Source: Maratus speciosus (taxonomy: Eukaryota; Arthropoda; Arachnida; Araneae; Salticidae). From it: a stretch of DNA of 64,000 bases. Where the stretch lies: positions 97,297,307 through 97,361,306 of the forward strand of contig OZ010800.1 in NCBI GenBank assembly GCA_963932465.1. Reading direction: 5' to 3'. Of the stretch, positions 47,200 to 59,494 are shown piece after piece. Positions within the stretch are counted from its first letter, which is position 1, and every line of letters begins with the position of its first letter. A program made the translations under genes and the position numbers. The notes below the pieces were generated by a model. That model was given only the letters and a program-made list of their open reading frames with translations. It was not told the origin of the DNA and ran no database searches.

Positions 47200-50100
47200 T
47201 CTATACTAATATTATAAAAAGGTAAAAATTGTTTATTTGTAGGAGGTAAACTCTGGAACTGCGGAACCGATTCCAAAAGTAATGGTATCAAAATGATGGT
47301 GTTAGTCCAACTTAAAACATAGGCTATATCTTATGTCCGTGCCACTGGCAAAAGGGAGTGCAGAAGCAAAAAACTTTCTAAAAATTCGATTTTTGTGTTA
47401 CTGAAGGACCTAGAAACATGAAATTTGGACTGGTAGTTACTTATAAGATACTAATGATCTCTAAGGACATTTCTTAAAAAAATCGAAATTAAAAAGGGGT
47501 GAAAATGCGCGAAAAGCGTTCTAAAAATCGTTCTAAATGGTGATTTTTACGCAATTTCAGAAAGTACCAAACTATTTTAAAAAATAATAGTGTCAAAATG
47601 ATGGTGACAACCCTTGCTCCAACATAGGGTACATTTTATGTCGGTACCACTACCCCTAAAGGGGGTGCAGGAGCAAACAACGTTCAAAATTGTGATTTTT
47701 GGTGTTACTAAAGGGCCCATATACATGGAAATTGACATGGTAGTTACTTATTAGATATAAATGATCTCTAAGTACATTTCTTAAAAAAAAATCGAAATTT
47801 AAAAGGGGTGAAAAGGCTCAAAAAGCGTTCTAAAAAACGTTCTAAATGGTGATTTTTACGCAATCTAGAGGTGCAGGAGCAAATAAAGTTCGAAATTGCT
47901 ATTTTTATGTTCCTGAAAGGCCCAGATACATGGAATTTGGCATGGTAGTTATTAGATATAAATGATCTCTAAGAACATTTCTTAAAAATTTCGAAATTTT
48001 AAAGGGGTGAAAATGGGCGAAAAGTGTTCTAAAAAACGTTCTAAATGGCGATTTCTAAGCAATCCTAGAAAGTACCCAACCGATTTCAAAAATAATGGTT
48101 AGAAATTGATGATGACAGCCCTTGCTCCAATATAGGATATACTTCATGTCGGCGTCACTACTACCTTGCGGTTGCATTAAAAAAAAAAAAAGTTCAAATT
48201 AGGGATTTTTGTGATACTGATGGGGCTAGCAACTTGAAATTTTGCATGGTAATTACTTATGCCTTATGAGACGTAAATGCTCTCTGAGAAGAGTTCCTTA
48301 AAAATTTGAAATTTAAATGGGGTGAAAATAAACGAAAAGCGTTCTTCTAAAAACGTTCTAAATAGCGATTTCAACGCAATCTCAGAAAGTATCCAACCTA
48401 TTTCAAAAGTAATGGTTGGAAATTGATGATGACAGACAGCCCTTGCTCCAACATAGTCTCCATTTCATGTCGGTGTCACTACCACCTAGGGGTTGCAGAT
48501 GCAAAAAACGTTCTAAATTGCGATTTTTGTGTTACTGAAGAGCCTAGAATCCTGAAATTAGGCAGGAAAGTTATTTATAAGATACAAATGATCTCTAAAA
48601 ACATTTCCTAAAAAATCGAAATTTAAAAGGGGTGAAAATGAGCGAAAAGCGTTCTAAAAAACTTTCTAAATTGCGATTTCTACGCAATATATGGAAGTAC
48701 CGAACCGATTTAAAAATTAATGGTGTGAAAACAAGGGTGACAGCCATCGCTCCAACATAGGCCGTATTTCAGGTCGGTGCCACTACCCCAAAGGGGGTGA
48801 AGGAGCAAAAAACGATCTTAATTGCGTTTTTTGTAATACTGCAGGGGCTAGCAACTTGAAACTAGGCATGGTAGTTACTTATAAGATATAAATGATCTCT
48901 AAGGACATTTCTTAAATAATTCGAAATTTAAAACGGTTGAAAATGGACAAAAAACGTTCTAAATTGCGATTACTACGCAACCTCAGAAAGTACCCAACCG
49001 ATTTCAAAAGTAATGGTTGGAAATTGATGATGACAGCCCTTTCTACAATATAGGATCTACTTGATGTCGGCATCACTACCACTTTGCGGTTGCATTTTAA
49101 AATACATTCTAATGAACGAAAAGCGTTCTAAAACCTTTCTAATTAGCGGTTGGTTGGTTGGTTGTATTTATGACGGCCAATTATCTGCACGAGGGATATA
49201 GGCCAAGGGGGGGAGTGCCCTTCGTGGGGGTCTTTCTAAGGGAACCTAACCCGTATTAACGCTTGGAAGTCCAAGGTTCGAAGAAAACCACGAAAACTCC
49301 GAACGATTATGCCGACAGGCGCGATTGGGATCGAACCCAGCACCTCCCGTCTACCAGCTTCGAGAGCAGAACCTCTCAGCTACTGGTGGGGCTTCTAATT
49401 AGCGATTTCTACGCAATCTCAGGAAATATAAACCGATTTCAGAAGTAATGGTTACAAATTGGTGATTTCTAAATTGCGTTTTTTTTTGTGTTACGGAGGG
49501 GGCCTAACATTTTAAATTTGGAATGGTAATTACTTCAAAGATGCAAATGCTTTCTAAGAATTGTCGAAAGAAAATTCCAAATTTAAATGGATGAAGTGAG
49601 CGAAAACCGTTCTATAAGCGTTCTAAATTACGATTTTTGTGCAATCGTATGAAATGCGAAACCGATTTCAGACATAATTGTTGCATATTGATGGTGATAA
49701 AACCTGCTCAGACATAAGCTATAATTTATGTCGAGGGTTGAAGGAGCAAAAACTTTCTAAATTGTGATTTCTGCGGTACTAAAGAGGCTAGAAACTTTAT
49801 ATTTTAAAAGTAACTATCGTGCTATACTTAAATGTCCTCTAAGAACAGTCGAAAATACTCGTATATTCGAAATTATAAAGGGGTGAAACGAAGGGAAGGA
49901 GCGAAAAACATTCTAAAAGAGACCTAAATTACGATTTCTATGGAATCTCAGGAAATGATAAACCGATTGCAGAAGTTATTTGTTGAGAATCCCTGATCCT
50001 ATACGGGCTATATTTTATGTCGGTGTCACTACCACCTGGTTGGCAGAAACAACAAGAAAACCTTTAAAAACATCTAAATTCCGTTTTCTATAGAACATTA

Positions 50101-50596
50101 GAAAATACCAACCGATTTGAAGGTTAATGTTGGCAAATTGATGGTGACAGTCTCTGTTTCAACATTTTTCAAGGCATTCTATTTCAACTCTGTTTCGGCT
50201 TTTTATGTAGGTACCGCTAACATCAGAGAGGTGGTAGACTGTTAGACAAGATGGTTAGAATTTGACATGATGGTTAATTTTAAGATGTAAATGTATTAAG
50301 ATGATTTCTAAAAAATGCAAAACTTCAAATGAATACTGAAATGAGCGTATGAAATGAGCATAAAAGTCTCAAAATACTTTCTAAATTATCATTTAATTGG
50401 AATTAGTTTTAGTTCTTCTTATTAATTAAAATCTCATTTCCGTCTATTGCACTTTTATAATAAAGTTTTGTAAAACTGTGGCTTAATTTGTAATTTTTGA
50501 ATTATTTCAAAAAGTGTTCTTCTAATAAAAAATAGTCCTGCAAATATCACTTGGCATATTTCTACTATTACGCGAGCAAAGCCGCGGGGTTTACTA

Positions 50597-50597
<1 letters not shown>
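47200..50597 (+). mobile_element. Helitron-like element built of about 310-bp repeats (non-autonomous)
   Basis: 5' end A|TCTATACTAATATTATAAAA, a terminus common among arthropod Helitrons, followed by GTTTATTTGTAGGAGG. 3' end CGCGAGCAAAGCCGCGGGG, then TTTACTAG|T at 50597, with a small GC hairpin. The interior is about ten imperfect units: ACCGATTTCAAAAGTAATGG, GACAGCCCTTGCTCCAACAT, TATGTCGGTGCCACTACC, TGGTAGTTACTTATAAGAT, GGGGTGAAAATG, GCGAAAAGCGTTCTAAA. One unit near 47870 is shortened. A SINE interrupts it at 49149-49392. No Rep/helicase. Confidence 0.72.
49149..49392 (-). mobile_element. tRNA-Ser-derived SINE with 12-bp target duplication
   Basis: On the minus strand the element starts GCCCCACCAGTAGCTGAGAG. 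It has an A box (TAGCTGAGAGG), an anticodon-like CTCGAAG loop, a long variable arm and a B box (GGTTCGATCCC), the layout of a class II tRNA such as tRNA-Ser(CGA). A tRNA-unrelated body follows, then a (CAAC)n tail at 49149-49163. The target duplication TTCTAATTAGCG flanks it exactly (49137-49148 and 49393-49404). Transcription would be by RNA polymerase III and movement would depend on a LINE enzyme. The tRNA identity is inferred from the fold, not from a search. Confidence 0.85.
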
Positions 50598-50643
<46 letters not shown>

Positions 50644-50685
50644 TATACACACATATATATATACACATATATATATATATATAAA
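50598..50685. repeat. (TA)n / (CATA)n microsatellite
   Basis: Alternating TA with short CACATATA interruptions, directly after the Helitron-like CTAG end. Confidence 0.9.
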
Positions 50686-52207
50686 TTTTGAATGGAGGGT
50701 GGTTTAGGTGTCTAGGGGTCATGATCGGTGAAAATATACGAAACTTTTTCGGAATCGTTTTCCTCCGAACGGCTGCAATATGTAGCTTTTTGTAATGAAA
50801 GCTACATAAAACTTATACTGATTTACAGAATAAATGTGAATCATTATATTTTAAGAAAAACTATCTTTCGAATTAGACAATTATACAGAGTGTTTACAAA
50901 ATGTGTGACAAACTTTAAGAAAATTAGAATTACAGTATTTGAGTAATTTAGAATTTTGAAAATAAATGAAAAGGCACAAAAGAATGCATGTCTCTAAAAA
51001 CTGCATAAATAATAAATATGTTTTATTAAAAAAGATATTTAATTAAACGTTTTCATTTGATAAATATTTTCCAGATCCGCCTGCTAAAGTGAAATTTTAG
51101 GAGCTAGATATGAAAAGAATAAAAGTGTTTTGTGGATATATTTTCATGAAAGTGAGATAACGTGAAATCCAAATCGGAATTATTCCGGCATTATATTCTT
51201 TAAAAATGATTTATAGATTATTTTCATTGAATAAATGAAGGTAAGTGGAGCTTTAAATATCACGTTTATAATTTTTTCTATAACTACTAAGAATAATTTT
51301 TACATGATACGTAATTTCAAGGCATTCTTCTGCATATATCATTTAACAGTTTTTTTAAATTATGATTAAATGCATTTTAAAGTTATAAAATTTTTAAATA
51401 TTTACAGTTTAAAGAAATGAATAAATAATTGTTTCTTTAAATCTTTTTTCAAACACACATAAAAACACTACAAGTTATTTAATGAAGATTGTTCTTATTT
51501 TATAAAATGTTTATTTGATAAATTTTACAAATGAAATATTTTTCTTTACAACAGGTTTTACATTTAAGTAGGAAGAAAGTAATAAAATGTGTAACATTAA
51601 TTTATTATTTACAACTTACAAAGTGAAATTGCAGAATCAAATTAATGATCACATTCTTTAGAAATGCTTAAGAGATTACTTTTGTTGAATAAATGAATGA
51701 AAGTGAAAATTTAAATAGCTTATACACGTTTATAAAATTCGTTTTATGGCCACTAAAATGTACTTTTGCTGTTTTAGCAATAAGTGGTTTGTGTAAACTC
51801 CCTTTAATGCAGTTATTAACTTACGTATTGCTCCCTTAATATCAAATAATAGATTTTATATAAAAGAAAGTTACACCAATTCTTTTTCTTAGTATTGAAT
51901 TTAAATACAGATACTACTTTACAGAATAAGTGCTAACATTGTATTTTGAAAAGGAAGAGTCATGTTTGGTTTTAGAAAATTACACACGGTATTTAAAAAT
52001 ATGCAAAACACTTTATGAGAAATTAAATTTACAGTACTTGAGTGGTTTACAATCCTGAAATGCATGCAACTTGAAAGATTGCATGAATAAAAAAAGATAT
52101 TTAATTTAATTTAATTTAAAAAATATTTATTTTTAACTATATATAAAAAATATGTTTACAGTTAAATTGAGATTATGCATTTTTTATGAAATATATCTTT
52201 AATAAAA
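50686..52207. other. Gene-free stretch with two copies of a dispersed repeat
   Basis: 50810-51340 and 51630-52060 are diverged from each other and from 44560-44900 and 38700-38960. Shared order: TTTATAGATTATTTTCATTGAATAAATGAA and then TAAATA..CACGTTTATAA. No coding. Confidence 0.4.
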
Positions 52208-52262
52208 TCTATATAAATAAAATACAATATCGCTCTTTGTGTATTTGTCTGTCACTCTGCGA
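52208..52262 (+). mobile_element. Candidate Helitron-like 5' terminus
   Basis: A|TCTATATAAATAAAATAC followed by TTTGTCTGTCACTCTGCGAC, resembling other arthropod Helitron-like starts. No CTRR end with a hairpin was found downstream before the element at 53014, so it may be a fragment extending to about 53000. Confidence 0.35.
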
Positions 52263-53013
52263 CGGCTAGCAAAAATTACCGCAAGTCCCTATGCACCTAA
52301 ATCTCAGATTTTTATTTTTTGGTAATTAGCAGATGTATTAATTAATATCTAACCAAGCGGCTCAATTAAAAATGCAATCTGAACAGATTTCGACCCTTCG
52401 ACGGGGCACACACGACGGTCCAATCAAAAGGCTTCTTGCATGTGGAACACTGAACCTCGAATCAAGAGGTTTTCAAGGTGTTTACTTGCATAATGCTAAC
52501 AAAAATTATGACAAATATCACTAATTAAGAAAGCTAATCAGATATTGATTTGAAAATTTCAGAGCAAATAAGGACAATTTTTTTTACATCGAATATACAT
52601 AAAAAGTAGGTCGCTATTTTTTCTTTATTTTTCCAAAACACTGAACGCGGCAGTACGAAAATTCGGAGAAAAAAGGAGACATGGTCGAGCATTCATTAAA
52701 AACTGAACTAAAAAGATATTAATTGCAGCAGCTGAGTCAACCCTATATCTAATTTGGGATATCAAAGGAAATAATTTTATTATTATATTAATATTTAATT
52801 ATTTTTTTATATGCAATAAATGTTTTCGATTGCCCACTTACATTAAAAAAGCATTTTTCATATGAAAAATACGAATTATATAATCAAATAATTTTTTGAA
52901 ATTTATCAAATGCGTTATTTTCTTATTAGCCGCATGCTGAGAGTTATTTGACCAAGATTTTGCTACTTACGTCATTCTTTTATATTCTGATAATTTCAGA
53001 GCTTATATATTAT

Positions 53014-55523
53014 GGTGGGTCGAAAAAACCGAAATATTTATAATCGAAACGTAATAGCGCGGAAAAGTTGCCTTTTGTAAAAAAGATAAAATACGTAAAA
53101 TATTACACCGATTGGTTAATATCTTTTACCGCCGTAAGGGGTCCAAATTTCGAAAAAATCGCCAAAAACATACTTTTAGCAATTTTTTTTTTTTAATTAT
53201 CCAAACATACTAATTCAATTTCTAATAGAACGCAATAGCCACGCCAAGATATTAGTAATGTAACATTAACATTTCATTTTTGTGACATCGTTGCTTTTAC
53301 CGCCACAACAGGGCCAAAATTTCTAAAAAACGTTAAAAATTTAAGTTTTTCATTTTTTTAATTTTGATAACTTTTGTAATGTTTTCAGATTTTTTACATT
53401 TCTAATAGGCTGGGAAAGGCATTTTATGTTGTTAATTTCATGCACATTGTTAACCATGATCACTGTAATTCTATTAAAAAAAATGCTCAATGATAGAAAC
53501 ACCTGCATCTGCCTGCACGTAAAATTAATTTCTCGCTGCTAGAGGGCCACGTTTCACTTTGTTCGTTTTTTTTTATAATGTACTCCTTTTACTCTATACT
53601 TTGATGCCCCTAAAGATAGAAATATCTGCCAGGTTAAAAAGGTGGCAAAGTTTCATCTTTGCGAAGTCAAGGAGGAACATATCTCTTTGTACTAGAACCA
53701 GGTATGAATTATTTTCGTCATTTGACCCCATCGTCTGGCAAGGCGATTTCTATATGCAATGACATTATAGATTTTTTGAAGAAAAATGAAATCCCGACTG
53801 GAATAATAATTGCAGTTGAATTTCGCGGAAGTGTCTTCAAAACAGGATGCAAAGGTGGTGTTATAATAGGATTAGTTGAGAACAACTTTTAAAAAACCAC
53901 TTTATTGGCTTCCTTGACCTCACTTCAATGAGCTTCCACTGAGACATCTTTTCAAACATCTTGATGACAAAAAACAGGTTCTCTATCATATTGTGGCCCA
54001 ATTGGTTGATCTCTTGCGATTTGCGAATTATTACCAATTGCAAAATTTAAGCCAATTTAATCTGATCACCTAGCTGTTGATAAAGATGATTTGTCAACTG
54101 ACCAGAAGTATATGTCTGAAATATTGCAAGCTCTTTCAACACGCGTGTATACAATTGACCTTTTTTGCTGAGTCCCTGGACAAATATTTCACGCAAGGCG
54201 GATCGTTACTGCTATTCGAAGTTTGAGACTCTACGTTGAAACAAAGAAATCCTCTTCTTAACTTGTCATACTCTTTGAGTACATCCTGAAAATGTACTGC
54301 ATCAGTTGGTTCACAATTAAAATGAATCACTCATGTTTTCTAGAATCTGTGCACTATAGTTAGTAACTTACGTTACTTGACAGATAATCTACGGAAGATT
54401 ATAGTTCCTGTATGTTCACGAAATGACTATTTCGCAAATCATACAAATAGCCTCTTTGGAATGATAGCATATGAAGAGGAGAACATTAGGGCCCCAGCCA
54501 TGAAGAAAATTGCAAACGCACGAAGTTCTGTGGGCTAGAATAGTGCCATCCGTCACTTTATCATAGCAGACTTCAACACTGAAGCTTAAAATGGTATGGC
54601 TTTAGTCTACTGACAAAACTGAAAACTAATGGAACCACCTGTTATGGTTTCTTTATCGACTAAAAACGCTGGTGAGTTTAAAATGTTCAATTAAAGATAC
54701 CAGCTATTATAACTTTCCTTGTCCCACTCAATCACTAGAAAGATGCGTGAAATTATTCATTGAAGCACTGATAAAGTTTGTTTACTAGAACAGAAAGAGG
54801 ATCACATCTGATCAGTTTTGGCCTCTCGAGAAATAATGACTTCATCTGAAAGCAAGTTATATTATAAAATTCATTTACATTAAATTCTTCTTCATTTTAA
54901 GTTTATTTAACCCATTTCGGTTAAACATCTCTATATTTTAAGTAATAAAATACTAAAACATTTTGCTCATTTTATATAAATTTTGTGGCATGAATTGGCT
55001 GTTATGAAGTGAAACATCAGTAGATGAAACGATCGTCAAGAAAAATGAATGATTAACAATTAACTTTATTTTCAAGTCTATTTCAAATAGTTATAAAAAA
55101 TTATGATATATTAATAGATATAAAGTAAAATTATTTATTTCTAGACATATTATAGAAATTATAAGAATTTAGGAAAAAAAAGGAAAAATTGAAATTTTTG
55201 AAATTTTTACAAAAAATATGGTCTTTTGCGGCAAATGAAGATATGATTTCATCATAATGAACATTTACTGGGACATTTCTCATATCTTCATGTAGCTATT
55301 GCGATCTATTAAAAATTGTATTGGTATGTTTGGATAATAAAAAAAAAAAAAAATGATAAAAAAAACATATTTTTGCGATTTTTTGAAACTTTGGCCCCCT
55401 TGCGGCGGTAAAAGATATTAACCGATCGATGTAATATTTTAGAAATTTATTCTGTATTACAAAATGCAACTTTTCCGCGCTATTACATTTCGATTATAAA
55501 AATTTCGTTTTTTTCGACCCACC
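53014..55523 (+). mobile_element. DNA transposon remnant with long TIRs (GGTGGGTCGAAAAAAC)
   Basis: The left end GGTGGGTCGAAAAAACCGAA is inverted at the right end (TTCGACCCACC). Inverted similarity continues more than 200 bp inward: AATAGCGCGGAAAAGTTG / CAACTTTTCCGCGCTATT and TATCTTTTACCGCCG / CGGCGGTAAAAGATA. The inner edge on both sides is an A/T run next to the words CCAAACATAC / GTATGTTTGG. TATTAT occurs beside both ends as a possible target duplication. Encloses a decayed transposase-like gene. Confidence 0.75.
53590..54870 (+). pseudogene. Decayed arthropod transposase-like gene within the GGTGGGTCG element
   Basis: Fragments in shifting frames keep the order of a protein family I recall as repetitive in arthropod genomes: YFDAPKDRNICQVKK near 53600, then HLTPSSGKAISICND with IIDFL near 53725, GCKGGVIIGL near 53845, NELPLRHLFKHLDD near 53930, FGMIAYEEENIRA near 54455 and TQSLERCVKLFIEA near 54725. 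The longest open piece is 53659-53892. In relatives, as I recall them, an Asp lies just before the GGVI block; here that stretch reads AVEFRGSV, so a catalytic residue may be lost. Stops and frameshifts throughout. Placement inside matching TIRs supports a transposase; the superfamily is not assigned. Confidence 0.6.
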
Positions 55524-58245
55524 CTATTATATATGTCTGTTAAATTTGCGCTTTATTTATATCATTTTATTTATTTATTCATTGGGAAGTTTTTTTTAAA
55601 GGATATTAGCCGTAAGAAAATGATGAACTCTTTACTTTGTTTTAATGTCAAACGGATTTACCTTTCATAATCGAACGCCGCGGGATATAGATAAATAAAA
55701 AAATATTTCATGCATTAAAATTGTTCTTAAAACCATAGACAATCAGTAAACTGAGATAGACTTTGCAAACAAATTCCATTTGATAAAAAAAAAATCCTAT
55801 TTGATGATCTAAAAATTTAAATTGTATGATTACAAATATGTTAGGTTTGTGGTTTTTTTAAATATTATTCTTTTATTTATTTATAAAACAAGTATTAATT
55901 TCGTTAATTTGTCTTTCACAAATATGTTAGATTAGGTTTTTTTTTTATATTATTCTTTTATTTGTTTATAAAGGAGGTACTAATTTCGTTATGCAAAATA
56001 GTCAGAAACAAATGCTGAACAATGATTTTGCTTTATGTGCAAAATGTTTATTATTATTATGTATTGAAACAGGCACGTGATACGATAAACTTAAAAAAAA
56101 ATCATGCTTAAAAAATATTTCTAAAAACCTAATACATCAGTCAATTAAGATACAGTTTTTAAACAAATTGCATTTGAAAGTAAAATTTTTCCCTATGCGA
56201 CGAAAATTGAAAATGTACGATGGTCAGAGGATTAAAAAAATGCAGTAGCGAAAATTTCAAGACCGACATTTGATCGTCTAGTGTTGACATTCGCAAAATG
56301 ACGTCAGCGTTACGCACAGGTACGTTTGTCCTTTATAATATAGATACGTAATCAGTAAAATATAATAAAGATCAGTTATTACGATGTGGTTATCAATTGA
56401 AGCTCTTATGCTTGGTATTCCGGAATGAAAAACACTAATTTTGATCTTCTCAAAATTTGCATACGCACTTCTCATATCCATATTCATCATTTAAAAAAAA
56501 AATTGTATTTTGTTTGATCATTTTAAAATCATTTTAACTCAAAACCTGAAGTCACCATTGTCAGCTTTTATGTGAATAGACACACTCTTTACTTGGGATT
56601 GTAATCTCAATTCCGGATTGTAAAATGTTTCGTAATTTATGTTTTTTAGATGAATTTGTGTTAAAATGTTTAGTTTTATCAAAGAAAAAGATCGTTTTCT
56701 TTTAAATATGACTTCATTTTCACTTAAATAAGCATTTCGCCTAGTGTCTGAAACTTAGTATCAGTACACATGCTGAAGGAAAAACAATATAGAAAATTTA
56801 TGAGGATAAGTGCGTGTTTTCAAAAGCAGTATGTCATTTTCCGTTATTATTCCCCTAATATAATATTACGCTCCTAATGGGATTTTGCGCTACTAAACCC
56901 TATACAACAATTTTTATAAACAATTTTGAATTTTTATCAGAAATGGCCTGAATAAAGATAAAAATATCTCATTTTTTTTTCTCTCTTGCCTGCAATAAGG
57001 AAAGCTATCTATTTTTCATCATTTTAAAGAAAGTTCATAAAAGGCTTTTAAAATTAAAATATAAAAGTAGGGATATATATAAAAAAAAAGTTGTGCGATC
57101 ACATCTACAAATGAACAGCTTTCAGTTGAGAAAAATAAATATTAGTAAAATTGGTTCAACAGAAAGATCAGGGCAGATGACTAAAAAACACACTTGTGTT
57201 TGAAATATATAGATTATATAAAATTGTGAAAAATTAATTTAAGCAAATTATGGTATTTTTATAAAATTATAGTAGAATGTCCTAAAGAATAGCATTAAAG
57301 TTTTATTATTCGAGAGAATTTTGGACAATAACTTCAGGAACATGATATTATTTTAAACCTCGAGTTATTTGTTTGCTTGTCTAACTCGGCGAAGCAAATC
57401 TATCCAGGCGAGAATCATCAATTTCTGTAATATAAATAGCTATTATTTGCATGTCACCTCTTTTTTAAAAAGACACTCTATTTTTTTTTTTTTTTTTTTT
57501 TTTTTTAAACATTGCGTTTTATCAGTGTGTGATTTCGATTACATTATTTTCAAAAGTGAAGTATTTTCACCTGTGAAGAATTTGAAAGCAACTGGGCTGT
57601 GAAAATGACGCACATCCTACAAAACATAATTCAGTTTTAAGAATTAAAATACACGCTGTTTTATAAAATGACGTCATTAACACCCTCTAAAGCAATCCAC
57701 TTTTACAATCCAATCTTAAACTTCGCTAATAGAAAAGTATGCATATGACATTATTATCGCGGAATAACTGACAATATTCTTGACATAGCCCGTATTTTAA
57801 TTTCAACTACTTTTTCAGTTTTCATGGTGAAGTGGCAACAAAAAGATATAGTAATGTCCTATTTTCGACTATTTTTCGTATACTTTCAATGACTTTCAAT
57901 AGAAATGGGGTTTTGTTGCCACGATTGGATCAAATGGTATTAAAAACTACAAAAAAAATTAATATCTCAAAAATAAATTGAGATACAGCTTTTAAACAAA
58001 TTGCATTTAAAAGAGCATTTTTTTTCCTTGTACGATGGTGTAAAAATTTAAAATGTGCGATGTTCAAAATTTGCAGTAGGGAAAATTGTAAAACCAAAAT
58101 TTTATTTCAAATTTCAAAGTGTTGCCATTCGCAAAATGACGTATGCGTTACGCACAGATATGTTTGTCCTTTATAATATAGATAGTATGTTTTCTAAATA
58201 TAAACTCCAGTTACCACCCTTTCCGAACATTGCACTTCCATTTTT
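55524..58245. other. Gene-free stretch with dispersed and local repeats
   Basis: 55830-55992 is a tandem pair of about 88 bp (ACAAATATGTTAG.TT.GG ... TATTCTTTTATTTGTTTATA). 56130-56330 and 57660-58160 are copies of the repeat at 43380-43990, each with AAACAAATTGCATTT, GACGTCA-type words and TTTGTCCTTTATAATATAGA. A run of about 26 Ts lies at 57481-57506. No supported gene. Confidence 0.45.
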
Positions 58246-58289
58246 AGGTGCGTTCGTAATTATATAAATACGTAGCACCTATAGTCGTC

Positions 58290-58342
58290 GTTCAGTCCGT
58301 CCGTCCGTCTGTCCGTCCGTCTGTCCATCCGTCTGTCCGCAT
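58290..58342 (+). repeat. (GTCC/GTCT)n tetranucleotide tract
   Basis: About 12 repeats of GTCCGTCY just upstream of the 173-bp array. Confidence 0.85.
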
Positions 58343-58349
58343 GTAACAG

Positions 58350-59400
58350 AGCAAAAACTACCCAACCGAATGGTCTGAAATTTCAAATATATGATTGTTG
58401 CAAAATTTTGTCGAGCCATTTCAAATTTTATGAAAATCGGATGTATAGTTTAATTACAGGGACAGTCAAAAGTTTTTCTTTACATTACGGCCAATGGGAA
58501 AAATTATTGCAAGTGCATTTTAATGATATTACAGCCTTCTGAATGATCTGAAATTTTAAAGATATAACTGTTGCAAAATTTTGTCGAGCCATTTCAAATT
58601 TTAGGAAAATCGGATGCATAGTTTAATTACAGGGACAGTCAAAAGTTTTTCTTTACATTACGGCCAATGGGAAAAATTATTGCAAGTGCATTTTAATGAT
58701 ATTACAGCCTTCTGAATGATCTGAAATTTTAAAGATATAACTGTTGCAAAATTTTGTCGAGCCATTTCAAATTTTAGGAAAATCGGATGTATAGTTTAAT
58801 TACAGGGACAGTCAAAAGTTTTTCTTTACATTACGGCCAATGGGAAAAATTATTGCAAGTGCATTTTAATGATATTAGAGCCTTCCGAATGATCTGAAAT
58901 TTTAAAGATATAACTGTTGCAAAATTTTGTCGAGCCATTTCAAATTTTAGGAAAATCGGATGCATAGTTTAATTACAGGGACAGTCAAAAGTTTTTCTTT
59001 ACATTACGGCCAATGGGAAAAATTATTGCAAGTGCATTTTAATGATATTACAGCCTTCCGAATGGTCTGAAATTTTAAAGATATAATTGTTGCAAAGTTT
59101 TGTTGAGCTATTTCAAATTTTAGGAAAATCGGATGTATAGTTTAATTACAGGGACAGTCGAAAGTGTTCCGTTACATTACGGGGAATGGGAAAAATTATT
59201 GCAAGTTCATTTTAATGATATTACAGCCTTCCGAATGGTCTGAAATTTTAAAGATATAATTGTTGCAAAGTTTTGTTGAGCTATTTCAAATTTTAGGAAA
59301 ATCGGATGTATAGTTTAATTACAGGGACAGTCAAAAGTGTTCCGTTACATTACGGGGAACGGGAAAAAATTATTGGAAGTGCATTTTAATGATGTATCAG
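58350..59400 (+). repeat. Tandem repeat with a constant 173-bp period
   Basis: CAGGGACAGTC starts at 58457, 58630, 58803, 58976, 59149 and 59322, exactly 173 bp apart each time. Unit words: GAATGATCTGAAATTTTAAA, TTGCAAAATTTTGTCGAGCC, GAAAATCGGATG, TTACATTACGGCCAATGGGA. The last two units carry shared variants (TTGTTGAGCTATTTC; CCGTTACATTACGGGGA). Confidence 0.93.
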
Positions 59401-59494
59401 ACTATGCGCTTTATGAAGTGCAAAAAAGTATACATTCAGTACAATATGGGGTGCAAAAAATAATTATAAAACTAGTTATAGTACGAACGCACCT

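Larger units (their letters stand above)
58246..59494. mobile_element. TIR-bounded element carrying a 173-bp tandem array
   Basis: The left end AGGTGCGTTCGTA (58246-58258) is inverted at the right end TACGAACGCACCT (59482-59494). A (GTCC/GTCT)n tract lies at 58290-58342, followed by the tandem array. Target duplication not resolved. No coding. Similar blocks occur in the Helitron-like element at 33.2-35.2 kb, so its class is uncertain. Confidence 0.55.

Noticed and set aside
47200..50597. Simple tandem satellite as the explanation for the 310-bp repeats
   Set aside because: The block is bounded exactly by Helitron-type ends with A and T flanks, which a plain satellite does not explain.
50455..50652. 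65-codon minus-strand frame rich in Ile/Tyr
   Set aside because: Half of it is a translated (TA)n microsatellite.
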